Positions 34,887 to 44,384 of a stretch of 64,000 bases of DNA are shown one piece after another. The notes beneath the pieces are model-generated. The model did not search any database, was not told the DNA's origin, and was given only the letters and a program-made list of their open reading frames with translations. This DNA comes from an uncultured Methanomicrobiales archaeon. GTDB taxonomy: Archaea; Halobacteriota; Methanomicrobia; Methanomicrobiales; Methanospirillaceae. A program made the position numbers and the translations under genes. Numbering within the stretch: the stretch's first letter is position 1; every line of letters starts with the position of its first letter. The DNA lies in contig CAIYHQ010000050.1 in the NCBI GenBank assembly GCA_903926075.1, positions 62,001-126,000 on the forward strand, read 5' to 3'.

Positions 34887-35819
34887 ATGTTCTCTGAACG
34901 TGTTTACTCAACAGATACGAACACACTCCTCTATCGGGAGGAGGATCTAACAGGTCACTCCTGCCGGATAAGTCCTGAACGTATAGAGAGGGGGATAGAC
35001 CATGGCTTATCTTTACCGGAGGATGGAGGAAATTGCCCTTTTTGCCTGGATTTACGTGAAAAAGTTACCCCCGTATTCTCCAATGGTAAACGAATAAAGG
35101 TTGGAGAGAGCCTGACCTTCCCCAACCTATTTCCTTTTTCCGTGTGGCATACTGTAACAATTGTTTCATCAGATCATATCGTGTCTGTATTCTCCCAAAA
35201 GCAGGTAGAAGATGCTTTGCATGGTCAATTTGAATCATTAAAAAATATCGAAGGTTTTCCGTCAATAAACTGGAATTATCTGCCTTCGGCAGGTGCGAGT
35301 ATACTTCATCCTCATATGCAGGGGATTTGCGACCCAAGACCTACTCATTTTGTTAAACGTTATCTCTCCTGTGAGCAGGAATTTTTTTGGAACCATGGGT
35401 TCTGCTACAGGGATTATGTTATTGGTCATGAAGAGGACTCTCCACGCTTTCTGTTTGGAGATGAAATATTCTGGTATGCTCATCCAGTGCCAGTCGGCGA
35501 ACGTGAAATACGTGCGATGCTCCCGTTTACACATCTTTCACATCTTCCTTCCTATATTGAAACTCTTGCTTCAGGAATAAGACGGGTTATAGAACTCTAC
35601 AATGATTCAGGTTCTTTTGCGTTTAATATGTCTCTTTATTTTGATAAAGAGGAAAGAAAAAACTGCGGTTTCAATGCATTTCTATCCATGATTGCGCGGA
35701 TAAACCCGAGCCCGTCTGGAACAAGTGACAGTGCATATATGGAAAGACTCCACAATGAACCTGTTATAATGACATTGCCCGAAGACCTCGGACGGAGTTT
35801 CAGAGCACTAAAAGGTTAA
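34887..35819 (+). CDS. Galactose-1-phosphate uridylyltransferase-like protein
   Basis: A 310-residue HIT-superfamily protein. The active-site motif is HPHMQ (the catalytic His pair of GalT) and an N-terminal CPFC metal-binding pair is present. It may transfer UMP or another nucleotide between sugar phosphates, in surface glycan or glycogen metabolism; specificity cannot be told from sequence. The frame reaches back to 34833 inside the end of mer, but ATG 34887 starts the family-like N-terminus. It follows mer by 34 bases. Confidence 0.8.
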   Translation: MFSERVYSTDTNTLLYREEDLTGHSCRISPERIERGIDHGLSLPEDGGNCPFCLDLREKVTPVFSNGKRIKVGESLTFPNLFPFSVWHTVTIVSSDHIVSVFSQKQVEDALHGQFESLKNIEGFPSINWNYLPSAGASILHPHMQGICDPRPTHFVKRYLSCEQEFFWNHGFCYRDYVIGHEEDSPRFLFGDEIFWYAHPVPVGEREIRAMLPFTHLSHLPSYIETLASGIRRVIELYNDSGSFAFNMSLYFDKEERKNCGFNAFLSMIARINPSPSGTSDSAYMERLHNEPVIMTLPEDLGRSFRALKG

Positions 35820-35829
35820 AAAAAGAATT

Positions 35830-36672
35830 TTATTCTGGTTTGCTGATGAGTTTAGTCTTTGCTACGAGTACACCATCTTTCTTGTGTGGTTTCCGGATTA
35901 CTGCGTCACAACCTTTCTCTATTTCACGCGCTTCATCACAGAGTATGGCAGCACAACGCATCATCTCATGCGCGCTCGTTACTATTGGGATATATGCTTC
36001 CCACTCTTTAGTCATAAAGCAACCCTTGACATTCACTCCTGCAACAGCCTGTGCAATTTCGTAGGCTGCGCGAGCCTTGGCCATAGCATAGGGGTTCGTG
36101 AATTCTGCTTCAACTGCCTTGTCCGATGTCATTACAATTTTTGGAAGTTCCAGAGCGTCGCCTGATTTTCCTGCCTTCACCTGGTCAATAACTTTGTCAA
36201 GTGCGAGCTGCATTTTTCTGAATGCTCCAGTTAATGCAAGAACTTTTACAAGGTTACCATTGTAGTCAGCCATTTCTACAGGGTCAAGGAATTCACGCCT
36301 TGCCCCAATCATGGCATCTGCTTTCATTATGATATATCCAAATTTACTTGCCTTGAGTGCTTCCCACTCCTCTTTCTTTGTGGTAATGTCATCTGTGATA
36401 ACTACACAGGGAATCCCTGCCGCAAGGAGCTGTTCACGTGCACCTTTTGGGCCTGGGAGGACACCATTGGGTGAGACGACGATAGCAAAGTCAGGTTTCC
36501 AGGCCTTCATGTTGGAGACTACTCTGTCGATATCTTCAGGCTGAAGTTTTGTTCCGCTCGTTGCCATGAACGTCTGAACATCTTCTCTGTCTGCACGCTC
36601 ATCGAGGAGGAGTTCTCCCATAACACCACTTGCGATGTTTCCAAGTTTTGCAATTCCAACTTTTACAACCAT
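35830..36672 (-). CDS. mtd: F420-dependent methylenetetrahydromethanopterin dehydrogenase
   Basis: Reversible reduction of methenyl-H4MPT to methylene-H4MPT with F420H2, the step just before Mer in methanogenesis. The 280 residues match the Mtd family throughout: [15 protein letters not shown] at the N-terminus, [19 protein letters not shown] (quoted in part as [14 protein letters not shown]), and [18 protein letters not shown]. It is divergent from tfx, with 178 bases between, and converges with galT. Confidence 0.97.
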   Translation of the reverse strand: MVVKVGIAKLGNIASGVMGELLLDERADREDVQTFMATSGTKLQPEDIDRVVSNMKAWKPDFAIVVSPNGVLPGPKGAREQLLAAGIPCVVITDDITTKKEEWEALKASKFGYIIMKADAMIGARREFLDPVEMADYNGNLVKVLALTGAFRKMQLALDKVIDQVKAGKSGDALELPKIVMTSDKAVEAEFTNPYAMAKARAAYEIAQAVAGVNVKGCFMTKEWEAYIPIVTSAHEMMRCAAILCDEAREIEKGCDAVIRKPHKKDGVLVAKTKLISKPE

Positions 36673-36689
36673 TTTATACCTCGTTTCAG

Positions 36690-36748
36690 CTTGTTATTTC
36701 GCGAATTACGGATATAAACATTTTGAAACTGTTTTCTCTAATAACAAG
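36690..36748. promoter_or_regulatory. 9-bp inverted-repeat arms flanking the mtd TATA box
   Basis: CTTGTTATT (36690-36698) and AATAACAAG (36740-36748) are exact inverted copies 41 bases apart. The minus-strand TATA-like TGTTTATATC lies between them (36711-36720), with the expected mtd transcription start near the first arm. They may bind a regulator at both sides of the core promoter. Confidence 0.45.
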
Positions 36749-36776
36749 TAGACCGATAATATTCAGTAAGAAAGAT

Positions 36777-36798
36777 TTTCTTAATTATTTCTTAATTA
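36777..36798 (+). repeat. Two exact tandem copies of an 11-bp element upstream of tfx
   Basis: TTTCTTAATTA occurs twice head to tail. The pair ends about 17 bases before the TATA-like TTTAAATTATA (about 36812-36822) of tfx. Eleven-base spacing puts both copies on the same face of the helix, as expected for a cooperatively bound regulator. AT-rich chance duplication cannot be excluded. Confidence 0.5.
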
Positions 36799-36850
36799 TT
36801 GACTGAAATTCTTTAAATTATAAACACATAATTGAAAGAAGGATTAGGAT

Positions 36851-37243
36851 ATGCTAACTGAAAGGCAGAAGGAAGTACTTCGGTACAGGAAAGAGGGCCT
36901 GACCCAGCAGGAGATAGCAGACATAATTAAAACTTCAAAAGCGAACGTTTGTACAATTGAGCGTCTTGCCATGGATAATATCCGCAAGGCCCGTGAGGCA
37001 ATAGACTTCTATTATTCACTCGACAGTCACCACCTCTGTTCTATTGAAACTGATTCGGATATTAGTGATTCTATTGAAGAAATTTACCGCAAAGCAGAAG
37101 AAATTGGGATTAAAGTCAAATTCGATAGCATACAGCTTATGGCGCGGATAAGGGACTCGCACCCTGATCGTTTTCAACACAGGCGTGTAAAGAAACCAAT
37201 TGAAATTTATCTCTCAAATGACGGGTTTATTTATACTGCATAA
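36851..37243 (+). CDS. tfx: Tfx-family DNA-binding protein
   Basis: A 130-residue regulator. The N-terminal helix-turn-helix (LTERQKEVLRYRKEGLTQQE quoted in part: LTERQKEVLRYRK and LTQQEIADII) is of LuxR/sigma-4 type and the C-terminal acidic domain is characteristic of Tfx, first described as a binder of the fmdECB promoter for molybdenum formylmethanofuran dehydrogenase. Divergence from mtd suggests it also controls a methanogenesis gene here. Ribosome-binding site GAAGGATTAGG precedes the ATG. Confidence 0.9.
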   Translation: MLTERQKEVLRYRKEGLTQQEIADIIKTSKANVCTIERLAMDNIRKAREAIDFYYSLDSHHLCSIETDSDISDSIEEIYRKAEEIGIKVKFDSIQLMARIRDSHPDRFQHRRVKKPIEIYLSNDGFIYTA

Positions 37244-37369
37244 TCAAGATGAGCCAGTTCAATGATTTTATTGAAAAAGCAGTCGTAACTATTTTAATCT
37301 TATGAGTCCCAAATTTATGCACACCCTTTCAGAGGTTGATATGATATCCCGTATAATATAGCAGATATC

Positions 37370-37589
37370 ATGCCGGATTTAATGCTTCTGGAAAAATTGT
37401 GAGCACCACAAGGGTTGAGTATGTAGGATCTGACCTCTCTGCGAGGGCCGCCATCCCTTAATGGAATGTGCCCGGGATACGGAGAGTTTCTCTGTTATCA
37501 GCATAAAAGGTCAGGATCTCTTAAGAGAGACTGGTGAAAAGGAAATTGTGAGAGTGCTAATCAGGAATATCCCAAAATTTTCCGGGTAA
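37370..37589 (+). pseudogene. Decayed AAA-ATPase (Cdc48-like) gene fragment
   Basis: The 482-base gap between tfx and rpl3 has no open gene. Translation in one frame from 37370 gives MPDLMLLEKL, stop, APQG, two short segments broken by a stop, then LRGPPSL (to 37459). A frame change at 37458 continues LMECARDTES, VISIKGQDLL, GEKEIVRVLIRN to a stop at 37587. In order this mirrors the Cdc48 pattern of FEKLGxxPPKG, LLYGPPGTGKT, VKGPELL, GESEKAVREIFR. The Walker A lysine region is lost. Two stops, a frameshift and missing flanks mark it as dead. Confidence 0.5.
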
Positions 37590-37725
37590 TGGAATATGGG
37601 ACAACTTTGCCATAAAAGCAAAGAGCGCTGAATATGTACTTTTTTCACTCCTCACACTGAATCTCGGTTAATTCAGGGACCGTCTGGTTTCAAAAAACAG
37701 GAAAAATTTAAGGACTGATAGGTAA

Positions 37726-38739
37726 ATGCCAAAAATAAACAGACCACGAAGGGGTTCTCTTGCGTATAGTCCAAGAAAACGTGCGAAGAGCCCTGTTCCA
37801 AAGTATCAGTCTTGGCCTCAATATTCAGGCGAGCCCAAACTCATGGGTTTTGCAGGATATAAGGTTGGAATGACCCACATCGTCATGGTTGATGACCATA
37901 AGTATAGTCCTACTGAAGGAAAGGAGCTTATGGTACCCGTGACTGTAGTTGAAGTGCCAAAAATGCTTGTAGCTGCTGTCAGGTTTTATACCTCTGACAC
38001 CTATGGCAAGAGGCCACTTTCAGAGATCTGGGCAGAGAACCTTAAACATGAGCTTGGAAGAAGGATTAACCTTCCAAAGAAAGCTCAATGGGCAAAGGCC
38101 AAGGAAGAGATCGAAAAGAGGATTGAATCAGGAGAAGTCGTTGAAGTGTACGCTCTGATGTATACTCAGCCTGACCTGATTACAGGTGTTCCAAAGAAAG
38201 TCCCTGATCTTATGGAAGTTAAAGTTGCAGGCGGGACCATTTCGGAGCAATTTGTATATGCAACTTCTCTACTAGGCAAAGATATAAAAGTAAATGATGT
38301 CGTTGAGCCCGGCAGTTATGCCGACATCACTGCTATTACAACCGGCAAAGGGACACAGGGACCGGTAAAACGCTGGGGAATTATGCTCCGCAAGCGAAAA
38401 CATTCACGTGGCGGAAAGAAGAGGCATATCGGTTGTCTTGGACCATGGAACCCTCACCACGTACGCTGGCAGGTGCCCCAGATGGGTCAGATGGGATACC
38501 AACAGAGGACTGAATTCAATAAACGAGTCCTGAAGATAGGTGAAAACGGAGCAGATATCACACCCAATGGTGGTTTTTTGCATTATGGTGAGATCAGAAA
38601 CAATTATGTCCTCATTAAAGGCTCCGTTCCCGGCCCGGCAAAGCGTCTGATACGAATAAGGCCTGCAATAAGGCTTGGTGAACATGTGGTACGCTCTCCG
38701 GTTATTGAATACACCAGTGTCCAAAGTAAACAGGGGTGA
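37726..38739 (+). CDS. rpl3: Ribosomal protein uL3
   Basis: First gene of the ribosomal superoperon; binds 23S rRNA near the peptidyl-transferase centre. The 337-residue archaeal form begins [20 protein letters not shown] (basic N-terminal arm, quoted in part as [14 protein letters not shown]) and contains the [10 protein letters not shown] loop region. An AT-rich AAAAATTTAAGG about 25 bases upstream may be the TATA element. Confidence 0.97.
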   Translation: MPKINRPRRGSLAYSPRKRAKSPVPKYQSWPQYSGEPKLMGFAGYKVGMTHIVMVDDHKYSPTEGKELMVPVTVVEVPKMLVAAVRFYTSDTYGKRPLSEIWAENLKHELGRRINLPKKAQWAKAKEEIEKRIESGEVVEVYALMYTQPDLITGVPKKVPDLMEVKVAGGTISEQFVYATSLLGKDIKVNDVVEPGSYADITAITTGKGTQGPVKRWGIMLRKRKHSRGGKKRHIGCLGPWNPHHVRWQVPQMGQMGYQQRTEFNKRVLKIGENGADITPNGGFLHYGEIRNNYVLIKGSVPGPAKRLIRIRPAIRLGEHVVRSPVIEYTSVQSKQG

Positions 38740-38744
38740 TATGA

Positions 38745-39494
38745 ATGAAGGCAAATGTAAAGAGAATTGATGGTGAATTTGATAGCGAGATAGATCTTCC
38801 TGCCGTATTTGGAGAGGTATATCGCCCCGACCTCATTAAAAAATCGGTTATTTCGATTCAGAGCAGACGTCGTCAGCCCCATGGAACAAATCCCTATGCC
38901 GGAATCAACAATTCAGGTTTAGGGTGGGGCAGTGGTAGGGGTGCTTCTCATGTACCGCGTCTTAAAAACGGCTCAAGAGCAGTAAAAGTCCCTCAGGCAC
39001 GAGGAGGGCGCGAAGCACATCCGCCGAAGGTTCAGAAGATCATTGTAAGGCGAATCAATAAAAAAGAGAATGCAAAAGCTCTCAGTTCGGCTATTGCTGC
39101 AAGTTCATGTGACGAACTAGTCAGGCTGAGAGGTCACAGATTCAGCTGTGAGCTTCCGATTGTACTGGAAGACCGTTTTTCAGAACTTTTGCGGACAAAG
39201 GATGTTGTAACAACACTCAATGCAATTGGTGTTTACCTGGATGTTGAGCGTTCCCGTACTAGCAGGAAAGTCCGTGCAGGCCGAGGAAAAATGCGTGGAC
39301 GCCGTTATAAACAGCGGACTTCTGTCCTTATTGTAACTGCGGATTCACCTCTGAAAGCAGCCCGCAACCTTGCAGGTGTCGATGCTGTCACGGTTAATGA
39401 ACTGAATACAGAACTTCTGGCCCCAGGTACACAGGCAGGACGCCTTACTATCTGGACAAAGGGAGCTCTTGAGAAGATGGGAGGTAAAATATGA
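38745..39494 (+). CDS. rpl4: Ribosomal protein uL4
   Basis: 249-residue archaeal uL4, with the long extended loop reaching the exit tunnel (HGTNPYAGINNSGLGWGSGR in part: GLGWGSGRGASHVPR). It starts five bases after rpl3 and overlaps rpl23 by four. Confidence 0.97.
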   Translation: MKANVKRIDGEFDSEIDLPAVFGEVYRPDLIKKSVISIQSRRRQPHGTNPYAGINNSGLGWGSGRGASHVPRLKNGSRAVKVPQARGGREAHPPKVQKIIVRRINKKENAKALSSAIAASSCDELVRLRGHRFSCELPIVLEDRFSELLRTKDVVTTLNAIGVYLDVERSRTSRKVRAGRGKMRGRRYKQRTSVLIVTADSPLKAARNLAGVDAVTVNELNTELLAPGTQAGRLTIWTKGALEKMGGKI

Positions 39495-39739
39495 TCCTGA
39501 AAAATCCGTTTGTCACAGAAAAAGCTTCCATGATGCTTGAAAACGAGAGCAAAATTCAGTTTCTTGTCCAGCCAGGCGCAACAAAGGAACAGATCAAGCG
39601 GGATATCGAGAAATCGTTCGGTCAGAAAGTGACAAAAATCCGAACGATAATGACAACAAAAAACGAAAAAAAGGCTATAGTAAGTTTTGAAAACTCAAAG
39701 GCAGCTGAAGAGATCTTAAGCCGCCTTGGAATCATGTAG
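39491..39739 (+). CDS. rpl23: Ribosomal protein uL23
   Basis: 82 residues, the short archaeal form. uL23 lies at the tunnel exit and contacts the SRP. Start coupled to rpl4 by ATGA overlap. Confidence 0.96.
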   Translation: MILKNPFVTEKASMMLENESKIQFLVQPGATKEQIKRDIEKSFGQKVTKIRTIMTTKNEKKAIVSFENSKAAEEILSRLGIM

Positions 39740-39748
39740 GTGTGAGTT

Positions 39749-40465
39749 ATGGGACATAGAATTACAACACAGAGCCGAGGAAAGGGAGGTCCGACATACA
39801 GGGTCCCCTCTCACAGATATAAAGCCCAGCTGAAACACTTCGGTTCAGGTGAGGAGACGGTTACAGGCGAGGTTATAGATATTGAGCACGATCCAGCCCG
39901 ACACACACCTATTGCACTTGTAAAACTTGAAGACGGCTCAAAAGAATATTCACTCGTCACTGAAGGAGTCGGTATAGGTGATATTATAGCATGGGGTCCG
40001 AAAGCCCTTGTAAAAAACGGGCATACACTTCCACTCGGAGCAATTCCGACAGGGGCCTATATCTGTAATATCGAGGCCAGACCAAACGACGGTGGAAAAT
40101 TTGTCAGGGCCAGCGGCGTTCAGGCGATCGTCCTTGACAAAACCGATGAGAAGGTAGCAGTCCAGATGCCGAGCGGAGCAACAAAGTGGTTCAATATCCG
40201 TTGCAGAGCGACAATCGGTATTGTCGCAGGTGGAGGACGCGGTGAAAAACCGTTTGTAAAGGCAGGAAACAAGTTCCATAAAATGCGTAATACTGCTTCG
40301 AACTGGCCACGTGTCAGAGGTGTGGCAATGAATGTCATCGACCATCCTTTTGGTGGCGGAGGGCATCAGCACCCGGGCAGGCCAAAAACCGTAGCACGTG
40401 GAACCTCTCCCGGAAGAGCAGTGGGTCATATGGCAGCGAGAAAGACAGGAAGAGGAAAGAAATAG
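39749..40465 (+). CDS. rpl2: Ribosomal protein uL2
   Basis: 238 residues. The conserved C-terminal HPFGGGGHQHPGRP segment, with the functional His near the peptidyl-transferase centre, is intact. Confidence 0.97.
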   Translation: MGHRITTQSRGKGGPTYRVPSHRYKAQLKHFGSGEETVTGEVIDIEHDPARHTPIALVKLEDGSKEYSLVTEGVGIGDIIAWGPKALVKNGHTLPLGAIPTGAYICNIEARPNDGGKFVRASGVQAIVLDKTDEKVAVQMPSGATKWFNIRCRATIGIVAGGGRGEKPFVKAGNKFHKMRNTASNWPRVRGVAMNVIDHPFGGGGHQHPGRPKTVARGTSPGRAVGHMAARKTGRGKK

Positions 40466-40475
40466 GTGATCATGT

Positions 40476-40889
40476 ATGGCAAAGAAAATTCAGAAGCGGC
40501 TGCCGAGAAGGAGGGAGGAGTTCACCTTCCATGGTCACCGTATTGACGATTTAAAGGAGATGGCAATGAGTGAATTAATTCCAATCATGCCATGTCGTGT
40601 AAGGCGTAAGATTAACCGTGGACTTTCGAGAGGTGAAGAACACCTTCTTGCAAGGTTTCGGGCCGGTAGTACAAAAGTCAGGACTCATCTGCGTGATATG
40701 GTCATTCTCCCGGAAATGGTAGGGAAAGAGGTTGAGATCTACAATGGCAAGGAATTTACCAAAGTGGAAATTCAACCTGAAGCAGTTTTTCACTATCTTG
40801 GTGAATTTTCACTCACAAGGAGACGGGTATCGCATGGCAGTGCGGGTATCGGAGCCACTCGGTCAAGTAAATATGTACCTCTGAAGTGA
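40476..40889 (+). CDS. rps19: Ribosomal protein uS19
   Basis: 137 residues, archaeal length. It binds the head of 16S rRNA. The C-terminal GEFSLTRRRVSHGSAGIGATRSSKY region (quoted in part as GEFSLTRRRVSHG) is characteristic. Confidence 0.96.
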   Translation: MAKKIQKRLPRRREEFTFHGHRIDDLKEMAMSELIPIMPCRVRRKINRGLSRGEEHLLARFRAGSTKVRTHLRDMVILPEMVGKEVEIYNGKEFTKVEIQPEAVFHYLGEFSLTRRRVSHGSAGIGATRSSKYVPLK

Positions 40890-40894
40890 TTGCA

Positions 40895-41356
40895 ATGGGA
40901 CGAACAGAATATTCTCAAAAATTTGACGGGGCCAATTATGTCAGGGGCAAGGCAAATGAACTTCCAATCTCTCCGAAACATGCAATTGAGATTGCGAGTT
41001 TTATCCGCCATAAAAAAGTCAATGACATGATCGATTACCTTGATCTAGTTATTGCTGCAAAGAAAGCAATCCCATTCAGGACATTCAGAAGAAATATAGC
41101 TCATAAGAAAGATCTTCCTGGCTGCCCTTCAGGCAGGTTTCCCAAGAAGGCAGCACTTGCTTATAAAAGACTCCTTCTTCATCTCAAGAAGAACGCTGAG
41201 TTTTCAGGTGTTGACCAGGAAAACCTTGAGATTGTACATTCGTCTGCAAACCGTGGACGGACAGTCAAGGCTTTCTTTCCGCGTGCAATGGGAAGGGCAA
41301 GTCCAAAACACAAGGAGAGTGTGAATATCGAGATAGTTGCACGCGAGGTGGAGTGA
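40895..41356 (+). CDS. rpl22: Ribosomal protein uL22
   Basis: 153 residues starting MGRTEYSQKF at ATG 40895. An in-frame GTG at 40886 overlaps rps19 and is less likely, because the GAAGTGAT ribosome-binding site is positioned for 40895. It lines the exit tunnel with uL4. Confidence 0.96.
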   Translation: MGRTEYSQKFDGANYVRGKANELPISPKHAIEIASFIRHKKVNDMIDYLDLVIAAKKAIPFRTFRRNIAHKKDLPGCPSGRFPKKAALAYKRLLLHLKKNAEFSGVDQENLEIVHSSANRGRTVKAFFPRAMGRASPKHKESVNIEIVAREVE

Positions 41357-41357
41357 A

Positions 41358-42077
41358 ATGGCAATAGAGCGGAAATTTGTTTCAGAGGGTGTCCGGAAGG
41401 TCAGGGTTGAGAAACACCTGGAGAAAGAACTCAAGCGGGCAGGATATGGTGGAATGGATATCCAGAGGACTCCACTTGGAACTCAGGTAACAATCTTTGC
41501 TGAAAAGCCTGGAATTGTCATCGGAAAAGGGGGTAAACTCGTCCGCCAGCTTACCCAGGACCTTCATACAAAATTCGGAGTGGAATCTCCACAAATTGAG
41601 GTACAACAGGTCCAGAACCCAAGTTTCAATGCCCAGATTATGGCCGAAAGACTTGCGAACGCTCTTGAGCGTGGCTGGTACTTCCGGAAGGCCGGCACTT
41701 CGATAATCAGAAGAGTGATGGAATCAGGAGCACTTGGCTGTGAAGTTGTTATTGCCGGAAAGCTGACAGGAGCGAGGGCCCGTATTCAGAAATTCTCTGA
41801 TGGCTATGTGAAACATAGCGGCGAACCTGTGAACACTATTGTACTCAAAGGGTTTGCGGTTGCAATAAAGAAACTCGGGGTCATAGGTGTCCAGGTCAAG
41901 ATTATCCCACCCGGATCAAAACTCCCTGACCACTTTGAGATCCGTGAACGAAAAGAACCCAGACCGACAGTGGTTCCCCTGACTGTAACAACAATCGGCG
42001 ATGAAATTGAAGATGAAATCCTTGAAGAAGAGATAATCGAAGAGGATATCAATGGAGAAGAGATGGAGGATCAGTGA
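41358..42077 (+). CDS. rps3: Ribosomal protein uS3
   Basis: 239 residues starting MAIERKFVSEG at ATG 41358, one base after the rpl22 stop. The KH domain has GIVIGKGGK. The C-terminal 25 residues are very acidic (EDEILEEEIIEEDINGEE, quoted in part as EEEIIEEDINGEE), an extension beyond the conserved core. Confidence 0.96.
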   Translation: MAIERKFVSEGVRKVRVEKHLEKELKRAGYGGMDIQRTPLGTQVTIFAEKPGIVIGKGGKLVRQLTQDLHTKFGVESPQIEVQQVQNPSFNAQIMAERLANALERGWYFRKAGTSIIRRVMESGALGCEVVIAGKLTGARARIQKFSDGYVKHSGEPVNTIVLKGFAVAIKKLGVIGVQVKIIPPGSKLPDHFEIRERKEPRPTVVPLTVTTIGDEIEDEILEEEIIEEDINGEEMEDQ

Positions 42078-42278
42078 ATGGCAATTTACCGGACTCGTGA
42101 GATTCACCAGATGAGTGACATTGAACTTACAGAACAGGTAGACAAACTAAGGCTGGAACTCTTGCAGTATTATGGGAAAGTGAGTGCTGGAGGTGCCACG
42201 GAAAATCCGGGGCATATCCGCGAACTTCGCAGGACCATCGCCCGTATGATGACTGAAAAAAACCAGAGGCTGCAGTAG
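42078..42278 (+). CDS. rpl29: Ribosomal protein uL29
   Basis: 66 residues, helical, with the conserved ENPGHIRELRRTIARM segment. It starts directly at the end of rps3. Confidence 0.95.
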   Translation: MAIYRTREIHQMSDIELTEQVDKLRLELLQYYGKVSAGGATENPGHIRELRRTIARMMTEKNQRLQ

Positions 42279-42566
42279 ATGATACTCCCCTCAAATATCC
42301 TCCGGCACGAGTTCATCGGCCTTTTCACCGATGTTCTTTCGGCCCCAAACCCAACGCACAAAGGGATATCGGGTACAATTATTGATGAGACCAGGCAGAT
42401 GTTCCTGATAAATTCAGAAGACAAACGTCGCATGGTTCCAAAGCGATATGCAATATTCCAGGTAAAATTACCTGATGGGAGGAAAGTTGAGGTATCGGGG
42501 TCGGCTCTTGTTATGTCACCCGAAAAGCGGGTAAACCTGCGTCTGAAGAATGTGAGGAATAAATAA
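42279..42566 (+). CDS. rnp1: RNase P protein component 1 (Rpp29/Pop4)
   Basis: 95 residues of Sm-like fold; stabilises the RNase P specificity domain with Rpp21. Its place inside the ribosomal superoperon, between rpl29 and rps17, is the usual archaeal one. The other RNase P proteins (rnp2, rnp3) are at 59-60 kb. Confidence 0.93.
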   Translation: MILPSNILRHEFIGLFTDVLSAPNPTHKGISGTIIDETRQMFLINSEDKRRMVPKRYAIFQVKLPDGRKVEVSGSALVMSPEKRVNLRLKNVRNK

Positions 42567-42892
42567 TGGCAAGAAATATAGGATTGGATGTTCCATTCCC
42601 GGAAAAGGAGTGTAACGACATTAACTGTCCGTTTCATGGCAGTTTACCGGTGCGCGGCCAGGTGATCACCGGTAAAGTCGTGAGCGACCGTATGATGGAT
42701 ACAGTGGTAGTCCAGCGGGACTATCTCCATTACGTGAGAAAATACAAGCGGTATGAGAAGAGGAGTAAAAAACTTCATGCACATAACCCACCCTGCCTGA
42801 ACGTTAAACCCGGGGATTTGGTCTCAATTGCTGAGTGCAGACCTCTTTCAAAGACTGCAACTTTTGTTGTTGTGGAGGTGAAGGGAGAATGA
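42566..42892 (+). CDS. rps17: Ribosomal protein uS17
   Basis: 108 residues, OB-fold. The N-terminus [18 protein letters not shown]...CPFHG has paired cysteines typical of the archaeal form. It overlaps rnp1 by one base and rpl14 by four. Confidence 0.96.
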   Translation: MARNIGLDVPFPEKECNDINCPFHGSLPVRGQVITGKVVSDRMMDTVVVQRDYLHYVRKYKRYEKRSKKLHAHNPPCLNVKPGDLVSIAECRPLSKTATFVVVEVKGE

Positions 42893-43287
42893 AGGCGAAA
42901 CAGTCAAAAATCCCAAGAGCCCTTCACACTGGTACCAGGATGATATGTGCTGACAATACTGGTGCACGTGTCGTTCAAATAGTCTCTGTCTTTGGTTATC
43001 ATGGTGTAAGGAGAAGACAACCAAAGATGGGTCTCGGGGACCTCGCAACCGTATCAGTTAAGAAAGGAACTCCTGATATGAGGAAAAAGCTTGTAAGAGC
43101 TGTAGTTATCCGTCAGAAGAAAGAATTTCGAAGGCCGAACGGTATCAGGGTCTCATTTGAGGATAATGCAGTTGTTGTTGTTGATGAGAAGAATGAACCA
43201 CGAGGGACTGAGATTAAGGGGCCTATAGCACGTGAAGTTGCAGAAAGGTTTCCAAAGCTTGGGTCAATGGCAACAATTATTGTGTGA
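42889..43287 (+). CDS. rpl14: Ribosomal protein uL14
   Basis: 132 residues starting [10 protein letters not shown] at ATG 42889, with the CADNTGARV motif. An earlier in-frame ATG at 42835 lies inside rps17 and is not used. Confidence 0.96.
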   Translation: MKAKQSKIPRALHTGTRMICADNTGARVVQIVSVFGYHGVRRRQPKMGLGDLATVSVKKGTPDMRKKLVRAVVIRQKKEFRRPNGIRVSFEDNAVVVVDEKNEPRGTEIKGPIAREVAERFPKLGSMATIIV

Positions 43288-43296
43288 GGTGCATCA

Positions 43297-43659
43297 ATGA
43301 CGAGGATTATAAGTAAACAACCAAGAAAACAGAGAAAATCCAGGTTTACTGCCCCAAATCATGTACGTGGGCGTTTTCTCCGTGCACCCCTGTCACTTGC
43401 ATTACGCGAGGAATATAAAAAGAGAAATATGCGTGTAATAAAAGGCGATACAGTAAAATTATACCGTGGGAACCACAAGGGAACTGAAGGTCTGGTCGAC
43501 GAAGTGGATATGAGAGCACTGAAAATCATAGTTCATGGTGTTTTTATAAAGAAGGCTGACGGTACTGAAGTTCCAAGACCAGTTGATCCCTCCAATGTTC
43601 AGATAACAAAACTGAACCTGAAGGATAAACGCCGGGAAGAGAAGATTGAGGTGAAATAA
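43297..43659 (+). CDS. rpl24: Ribosomal protein uL24
   Basis: 120 residues with a KOW motif (VIKGDTVKLYRGNHKGTEG in part: GDTVKLYRGNHKG). Assembly initiator of the large subunit. Confidence 0.96.
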   Translation: MTRIISKQPRKQRKSRFTAPNHVRGRFLRAPLSLALREEYKKRNMRVIKGDTVKLYRGNHKGTEGLVDEVDMRALKIIVHGVFIKKADGTEVPRPVDPSNVQITKLNLKDKRREEKIEVK

Positions 43660-43661
43660 TC

Positions 43662-44384
43662 ATGGGAGATCATTTAAAAAGACTAAATGCTCCGGGATCG
43701 TGGCAGATACCAAAAAAGATCAGAAAATTCATTCTCAAGACCTCGCCCGGACCACACAACGCAAATGCAATACCGCTTGCTGTCTGGTTACGTGACAAGA
43801 TGGGATTTGCAAGAAATCTAAAAGAAGTCAAACAGATTTTAAACGACCGGGTGGTTCTTGTAAATGGCCGGGTCGCAACAGACCCGAAACTGGGTATTGG
43901 GATCTTTGATATAATCGCAATTCCAAAAATCGGGAAATATTATAGAATCCTGCGTGATAAGCAGGGCCGGCATAAGACAATTGAGATAGATTCAGAATCA
44001 GCAAAGACAAGGCTTTGCAGAATCAATAACAAGACAACAATAAAAGGTGGTGGAGTCCAGCTCAATCTCCGTGATGGAACAAATGTAATTGCTGACAACT
44101 CCTACAAATCAAAAGACTCGATTGTTATCTCTCTTGAACCTGAAAGCCGTTTAAAAATTCTTGATCACTTCCCATACGCCGTTGGAAACATGGCAATGAT
44201 CATCGGAGGAAAACACTCTGGAAAGATTGCACGAGTTGTCTCGATCGAGACTGTTCTCAGCAGTGTTTCAAACAGGGTAATTCTTGAAGATGAGCAGGGT
44301 GAAAGGTTTGACACAATTGAATCATACATCATCATGGTAGGCCGTGACACTCCTGCACTCTCACATTGGGGGATTGAAGAATGA
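43662..44384 (+). CDS. rps4e: Ribosomal protein eS4
   Basis: 240 residues in the eS4 order: N-terminal segment, S4 RNA-binding domain (about 40-100), central domain, and a KOW (IIGGKHSGKIA). Archaeal/eukaryotic only. Overlaps rpl5 by four bases. Confidence 0.96.
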   Translation: MGDHLKRLNAPGSWQIPKKIRKFILKTSPGPHNANAIPLAVWLRDKMGFARNLKEVKQILNDRVVLVNGRVATDPKLGIGIFDIIAIPKIGKYYRILRDKQGRHKTIEIDSESAKTRLCRINNKTTIKGGGVQLNLRDGTNVIADNSYKSKDSIVISLEPESRLKILDHFPYAVGNMAMIIGGKHSGKIARVVSIETVLSSVSNRVILEDEQGERFDTIESYIIMVGRDTPALSHWGIEE

